Origin: Hypericum androsaemum
Taxonomy: Eukaryota > Streptophyta > Magnoliopsida > Malpighiales > Hypericaceae
Assembly: GCA_963995505.1 (NCBI GenBank)
Contig: OZ023180.1
Location: forward strand, 3,224,501-3,288,500
Length of the DNA: 64,000 bases
Direction of reading: 5' to 3'
The first letter of the stretch is position 1; every line of letters begins with the position of its first letter. This document shows positions 58,666 to 64,000 of the stretch, piece after piece. The notes under the pieces are model-generated. The model made no database searches. It was not told where the DNA came from and saw only the letters and a program-made list of their open reading frames with translations. Both the position numbers and the translations under genes were made by a program.

Positions 58666-59256
58666 ATAAATATTGTTCTTTTTTGTGAGAGAGATATGAA
58701 ATAATCATCTATCTAGTATTAATAAAAAGAAAATGTGCCTAGATTTGAAGAGGCATGACACCAATTTGTAGTAAAATTATTATTTACTATCCTTCTTATT
58801 GTCAAATTAATTCACATACACTCGCGTGATTGAAAATAGAAAATGGCCATGGTATGTTTATCTTATTTTGATCAAGACCACACACACATATGTTGAACTT
58901 CAATTTGATAGCAAAATATATCGAACTTGCTTGCGTCTCACATTCCAGGTCAAATCCATAGAGTAACCAACAAGATGAGATATTCACACTCAAGATGTCT
59001 CAAAAAAGGGCATTAAAGAGCAACCTAAAACCCATCAATAATATATACTACAGATCTAAATACCCATAGAAAATGCACAAACTCTTTCGCACAAATCGTA
59101 CGAGGTTGCAGCCACAACTTCAATAAAAATTATCACGATATAACTCGATAGAAAAAACTAGTGACGAGAAAAACAAACGCAAATTACGTTAAACTACTAA
59201 TCCTACAAAATAACAAGAAAAAGACAAAAGCCGAAATTAACTTGGCACGTAATATA
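58666..59256. other. Neprosin 3' flank
   Basis: AT-rich 3' UTR and intergenic DNA, with no gene seen. Confidence 0.4.
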
Positions 59257-59280
59257 TTAAAAGAAAATGCCTTCCATTAA

Positions 59281-59535
59281 ATTGCTCGCAGCGACCAATG
59301 TCACCAACTCGACGAAGTGGGCCGAAGACCAAAAATAAAGTCCCCACCAAAATTTGGTCGTAGCTACCAAACACTGCCTGCTACGATGAGGCTGAAATTT
59401 TGAGCCCTTCTTTCCGCGACCAACGTGCACCCGCGACGAAGTGGCCAGTAATTTTGTTCCCTTCACACTGCGATCAAAGCATCTCACAACGAGATGGCCA
59501 GAGATTTTGGTCCCGCCTCGTACCGAACAGGCCAA
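59281..59535. repeat. Tandem GCGACGAA / TTTTGGTC repeat
   Basis: Loosely repeated units of about 50-54 bp share C.ACGA.G.GGC....ATTTTG.TCC (starting near 59381, 59431, 59485), with a related unit near 59310. Such CGACGAAATTTT/GGTCGC words are typical of subterminal arrays of CACTA-type transposons, but no CACTA terminus was found here. The 98-residue minus frame across it is an artefact. Confidence 0.5.
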
Positions 59536-59733
59536 ACTCGTTGCATGTGACAAAATCGTTAGCTAATCAAAATACGGATAGTTAGGAAGTCCCATAGGAT
59601 ACTAGGCACAGTATTTCTTACGGGGCACATGTGTTTGTTTTGATGTCCTTCTTTTCATCTACTTTAGCATTATAGTGGACTGCTCTTTTTCTGCTAGGTC
59701 ACCCAATTTCTATCATGAAAGTATCAAAATTAC

Positions 59734-61574
59734 TCACATGGCTTCCGCAATTGTGGAGTCCAAAATGTCAAACTCATTGGTATGCAAATCCATCAAGAAG
59801 CTAGCTCCTTCGCGACTAGCACCTTGAACATCTCTATCGTGATTGTTGTGAGAGATATCCCTCATGTATCCCCGCACTTCCGGTAATGCAGCCCAATCCT
59901 CAGCACCAGGCACCTCCTGTTCGAGATTCGATGGGTCTGCTGCCCTCTTGAAGCAGAGTGACCTCCTTCTCACACGAAACTTCCTCAGTCGTTTGTCGCC
60001 TGCCCCATTTGCCCTGAAAAACTAATAAAGCCTGCGAGTTATCCTCATACCCTGCCTCTTTTCTCTTTGCACATGAATCAACCTCGATTATTCTACCCAC
60101 CAGAGACATGCTCGAATGACCACCCAAATCAGTGACCTGCTCCAAAGAAGCCCTTGCTACCACCTCCTCGCATAAGGCCTGCCCAAACAACCACCATTTG
60201 AACTTTCCTCGGTGCCACTTCCGGCACCAATGCTGGAGCCAACATATTACCCTCCTCCTTGTCCCGAAGCACGTCAACCACATTGCTCGTAACAAGCTAC
60301 ATTTCAACTCTCATGATGCCTTTACTCTTTGATGTGTCGCCCTCATACCACTGCTTGTTTTTGCTTGTAAAGCTGCTTATTTATTGCCCTTATCTCTTGC
60401 ACCAACTCACCATTAGCGCCCTTAGCAGCAAGTGCCTCACGAGCTACATTCTCTGCCGTCCTTCACACGATCCATCAGATAGTCTAATATTGGCCTTATA
60501 TTTCTGACAGCTTGATAACACATGATCAACAATCTGAGAATGAGAGTAGTGTGGATGAAACGACTCATATGTAACTCCAAACTAGGAACTTTTACCCGGC
60601 CTCTCCCACATTACACGATATTGCTTGGGCTTAGACATATCAATCTCCGCTAACACTTGAACATAAATCCAAAACTCCTATTTAGTGCTTCATGATCCAC
60701 TCTAATCAGGGTACCATTCTCTTGGCCTGGTCCAATATGATGGGAGACATCATATGCTAATAACTCAAACCACTGAATCGAAACCATACCTTGGCCATCA
60801 TAGAGGACGTTTTAGAGGGAATGAATTTTCGTTGCCAAGGCTGCAAAAATACTATACCATGATTCAATTGCCACACACTATTGCGCTAGATAGCACTTTT
60901 AACCGCTTCAGATTGAAAGTGAAATACATAATATCTCAAATCAATTATGAGCATCTTCCATGGAGCACGTGTGTTCTATAATTTTGTGAGATGCACTTTC
61001 AGATCCGTCATCGGCAATGAAAAAGAACCCTTTGGCAAAAATACACTGTCAATTAGTGAAAGACACTCATAGTCCTAAATCTACTTTGCATACATATTCT
61101 CTTCCAAGAGAGTCAAAAAATGCTCACCCTTCCAAACTGACTCAGTAACGTGCCAGTCATCTTCTTACCAAAGGAACCTCTCACTAAATTGGCATACAAG
61201 ACTCTAATCGAACCTTCCAGCATGGATTGCTCCAAAGTTAAGACCCGGGTACCCCCTCCAATCATCGTTTGGATCCCATCATCTCATACCGCCAGAGGAT
61301 GGTGCATAGCTTCTCGTTGTTCTCCATCGTTAGAAACATGATTTCTCATAGTAGGGTTTGCGATAGGGATCGTCATAGAGTTGTCTGATCCACTCCCTTT
61401 TCTTTTCACCAACTCTATAAGATTCGCAACAGAATCTGCTCCCCGGGATACCGTCGCCACCAACCTCTCTGATCTCTCGGTCAGTGGGTGTACGAGATTG
61501 TCACAACAAACACTTCCCTGGTTCATGAAAGCCATAAAGAAGGAGAAAGCCTCAAAATAGGGGCTAGAGACCAA
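59734..61574 (-). pseudogene. DUF4283/zinc-knuckle retroelement ORF remnant
   Basis: On the minus strand, around 60780-60590, pieces read FELLAYDVSHHIGPGQ, ENGTLIRVDHEALN and, after a one-base shift, YVQVLAEIDMSKPKQYRVMW. This is the DUF4283 pattern found in ORF1 of plant LINEs and related elements. It is followed by VTYESFHPHYSHSQ.VDHVLSSC, a zf-CCHC_4 knuckle whose first two Cys have become Ser. Multiple stops and shifts show it is dead. The upstream frame (61574-61284) and downstream frames (60307-59734, WAALPEVRGYMRD) are probably other parts of the same ORF. No endonuclease or RT was seen. Confidence 0.6.
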
Positions 61575-61747
61575 TCATATTGAGAATTAAAAGAGAGTTG
61601 AGGGGTTGGCCAGTCGCAAGGACCCGCGCCTGAGGCTTGATGGTCTGGCAATAGCCGTCAAGAAGAGCCAGTGTGGAGAAGGATGATGTGGTTGCGTAGA
61701 GTTTCTTGAGAAACCCCTAGCTTACTAGAATTGACTTTATTACCATC
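61575..61747. other. Spacer between retroelement remnants
   Basis: This short stretch contains GAGGCTTGATGGTCTGGC-type sequence and may belong to the DUF4283 element 5' region. No gene is seen. Confidence 0.3.
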
Positions 61748-62590
61748 GTAACAGCTATACGTATTAAACTCATTGGATGTTGCAATGTTTATTTCTTTCC
61801 ATGTTTATTCCTTATTTTCCTTTCCATGCTATTCCTTAAATCACTAAAAAAGTATACATATTAATCTGAAAGGCTGAATTTTTTTGTTCTCACATACATA
61901 CACCCTCAGAAATTTTACCTATCCTGAAATAACTCAATGCCAATCATACTTAATTTTGGAGTTCTTTCAAGATGTTTCACAAAAAATAATGCGCACCTTG
62001 TTTTTATGGATAATAGAATCAAATTATGTAAGGCTTTCTTAAAATATATGGGGTATCACATTCACCCTTTCTTAAATATGCAACGTTTCTTTCGCGCTAG
62101 ATTCGTAGAATCCCGGTATCCCTCATTTCAAATGTGGGATCGATTCGTCCATATCTCCCTTCAATTAGAATGCTTGCCAGAAGTCGTCCATTGTCCATGC
62201 ACTTTCACACTGGCGATCACTCCTAGCCCTCTAGGACTTGGGCATCAAATGCTCACTAGCTTTAGGCTGATTTATCCTTGAACCACACTGTGGTAGTAGA
62301 GGTACTGTTTTGATACTGCTTGTAACGCATGTGATCTAATCGACTAGTTCTACAGACCAACACAAATCTTTTTATGCTTATTTTTGTCCTCACTCACACG
62401 CACTCTAGAAAACTTTCCAGGAGATCACCCATCCTGAAATTACTCCAAGACAAGCACTCTAAATCTTGAGATCTCAAAATATTTACTAGAAAAAAGGTGA
62501 ACCTTGTTGATATAAATATTATAAATTAAATTATTTAAGTATTTTTTAACATATCTAGCATTTCTTAACAATCCGGGGTATCGCAATGCT
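61748..62590 (-). mobile_element. Cassandra-like TRIM: two LTRs with 5S-rRNA-like sequence
   Basis: Two diverged direct copies (about 61748-62066 and 62318-62590) each carry, on the minus strand, a segment resembling 5S rRNA. The better copy reads on the plus strand CCAGGAGATCACCCATCCTG and ACTCCAAGACAAGCACTCT, the complement of the 5S block with GAGTAGTACTAGGATGGGTGACC. The other copy has CTTAATTTTGGAGTTCTTTC. Between them, beside the right copy, CTGTTTTGATACTGCTTGTAAC resembles the complement of a Met-tRNA primer-binding site (TGGTATCAGAGC). The short internal region has no coding frame. 5S-bearing LTRs with a tiny interior define Cassandra elements. The copies are degenerate. Confidence 0.62.
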
Positions 62591-62779
62591 GTTGACATAA
62601 AAGTAACACCCATCTCGCATATAATTGAATGTATGTATTCAGATATCAATTAATTTCAAAGTATCCAACTCAAAATAAATTAGAAGGATGTGCCCAAAAA
62701 TTCTCAAAAATCATGCCCTCTAATTTTGATATGTCATATTAATATCTGATTTGCAACATAAGCGCTCATTTTTAAAGGA

Positions 62780-63490
62780 ATAAAAGCCAAATAAGTCCCT
62801 ATACTTGCTCATAAGGGTCAAATAAACCCCTGTACTTCAAAGTGGCTCATATAAGTCCCCGTACTTCTGTAAATGGGTCAAATAACACCCTGATAGAATT
62901 TTTCTGATCACTGGTGACACGTCATCAGCTGATGTGGCTAGACCTGACCACGGTTCGAATTTGGACGAATTCGAATTTATCAAAACATTAAACCATATTC
63001 AATTCTTCACAAGACGAATCGAATACGAATTATGAATTTTTGAATTTCAATCGAATTCGAATCGAATTATAATCGAATTCGAATCAAATTATAACCGAAT
63101 TATAACCGAATTTTCCCTCTCAAATTCCCCCATTTTATTTGAAATTTTTAACATATATTATTATTATTATTATATGTACATAAATTTGAATCGAATTTAA
63201 CACGAATTTAACTCGAATCAAAATTTTGAATCGAATTTGAATTAAATTCGCCGGTTTTACGCATTATAAATATCTTGAACCGTATTCAATTCGTTTTATG
63301 ACGAATTTGAATCGAATTTTTTACGAATCGAATTATTGACGAATCAAATCGAATTTTTAACGAATCGAATCGAATTACGAATCAGATTCAATTCATGGCA
63401 AGGTCTGGATGTGGCATCCTTGTCATCTTAAAAATGCCACATCATCAAATATTTATTCCTATTGACCCATTACCCATTACCCCCAAAAAA
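62780..63490. repeat. Older repeat split by a hAT-type element
   Basis: AAATAAGTCCCTATACTTGC, AAATAAACCCCTGTACTTC and ATAAGTCCCCGTACTTC are three related words in the left part. GTGACACGTCATCAGCTGATG and ATGCCACATCATCAAATATT lie on either side of the nested element, suggesting one broken host repeat. I could not define its right end. Confidence 0.45.
62939..63407. mobile_element. hAT-type miniature element C
   Basis: The ends TAGACCTGACCA and TGGCAAGGTCTG are inverted, and 8-bp flanks GATGTGGC (62931-62938 and 63408-63415) are identical. The ends and the AATTCGAATT-rich interior match element A at 25021-25631, so the two are one family. No transposase frame is present. Confidence 0.82.
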
Positions 63491-63735
63491 TTATTTGACC
63501 CCCAATCAACCAACTTCCATTATCAAGGTTTATTTCAACCCAATAGCAATTACAGAGCTTCAATTAAAAATTAATGTTTAGTTCAACCTAATAACAATTA
63601 CGAAACTCCATTTGCAATCTGAAACACTAATAGAAATCGGCTTGGAGAGGGTTATTTGGAGAGCTCGGATCGGTTGCCGAATCCGTACCCAGAAAAGTCG
63701 GAGGAGTCAGGCACCTTACTCAAGGTGGCGAATCT
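63491..63735. other. Intergenic region
   Basis: No gene is supported. The 63-residue plus frame at 63612-63803 overlaps the possible minus-strand exon and is less convincing. Confidence 0.3.
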
Positions 63736-63739
63736 ATTG

Positions 63740-63929
63740 GTATACCCCGTTACAGCCCCCAGCGCGCGCCAAAATTGGGAGCTTTAGATTCTCGAAGACG
63801 TAGAAGTAGTCAGCCACGGCCGCGATTAGGTTCCTGGACTTCGCCCTAAGGAAGGCCTCGATGCGGGCAAGGGAGGCGGTGGCGAGGACACTGTCGGTGG
63901 AGCCGGTTTCGTCACTGACAAAATCCTAA
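63740..63929 (-). CDS. Possible exon of an unidentified gene running off the right edge
   Basis: The minus strand has an acceptor-like GTTTAG at about 63930, followed by a clean frame reading DFVSDETGSTDSVLATASLA, then RIEAFLRAKSRNLIAAVADY and FYVFENLKLPILARA. Composition and GC content look coding, and a helical, charged pattern is visible. Possible donors lie at GCT/GTAACG near 63754. The frame upstream of the acceptor is different (KSRSKSSSDKSD), so either an intron or a decay event lies between. I do not recognise the protein. Confidence 0.35.
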
Positions 63930-64000
63930 ACTTCACGTTGACGAAAATAGTGTCGCTCTTGTCAGAGCTTGATTTCGATCTGGATTTTGGGTTTGATTTT

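Noticed and set aside
59257..59553. 98-codon minus frame
   Set aside because: It spans the loosely tandem CGACGAA/TTTTGGTC repeats and has no family resemblance.
61937..62281. 114-codon plus frame
   Set aside because: It runs antisense through the Cassandra-like LTR and its short interior, which do not encode protein.
1..64000. CRISPR arrays, bacterial operons, tRNA or rRNA genes
   Set aside because: The tandem repeats seen are intron, LTR or microsatellite repeats. The 5S-like words at 61.9-62.5 kb are degenerate and inside LTRs, so they are not a 5S gene. No tRNA cloverleaf was recognised by eye.

Overview
This is nuclear DNA of a flowering plant, probably a eudicot. The evidence is multi-exon genes with GT-AG introns, AT-rich intergenic DNA, plant-only families (P-class PPR, AP2/ERF, GAUT, NINJA/AFP, neprosin) and plant transposons (Ty1/copia, Cassandra-like, MULE-type and hAT-type miniature elements). 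I found no rRNA or tRNA gene and no CRISPR array.

Layout. 1-1934 holds the 3' part of a PPR gene (+) whose intron contains a tandem duplication that copied both splice sites. A miniature LTR element follows (2380-2822). 3351-5598 is a trypsin-fold protease-like gene (-). 6426-7129 is a MULE-type foldback element with a purine-rich core. 8662-9225 is a small unknown gene (-) lying head-to-head with a broken CAMTA CG-1 fragment (+, 9328-9640). Then come a compact set of housekeeping genes: DPMS3 (-, 10724-11457), FHA2 (+, 11913-14469), a Tim17/22/23-family protein (-, 14938-16274) and an At4g13040-type AP2/ERF factor (-, 17662-19589). 21200-26936 is transposon-rich and carries two hAT-type miniature elements with clear 8-bp target duplications. 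A 47-residue protein gene (+, 26937-27651), a 399-residue membrane protein gene (+, 29851-31050) and a GAUT8/9-clade glycosyltransferase (+, 32793-34796) follow. 36406-39297 is a G3BP-like NTF2/RRM/RGG gene (-) with a GC-AG intron. 41130-42544 is an AFP/NINJA-family gene (-) with G-box/ABRE motifs upstream.

From about 43 kb onward the window is dominated by AT-rich and transposon DNA. The main object is a neprosin-domain pseudogene (+, 47088-58665) whose introns are inflated by two different defective copia elements and a foldback element. Beyond it lie a DUF4283-type retroelement ORF remnant (-), a Cassandra-like pair of LTRs carrying 5S-rRNA-like sequence (-), a hAT-type element nested in another repeat, and a possible exon of a gene running off the right edge.

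The genes do not form a pathway. They are independent loci in RNA metabolism, protein glycosylation, pectin synthesis, organelle membranes and ABA signalling. I recognised no convincing new multi-gene system. The most unusual structures are the duplicated PPR intron, the G-box-bearing foldback element, the WRKY-box palindromes in a copia leader and the slowly decaying neprosin locus. Exon boundaries were read by eye from splice consensus and frame, without transcript data.
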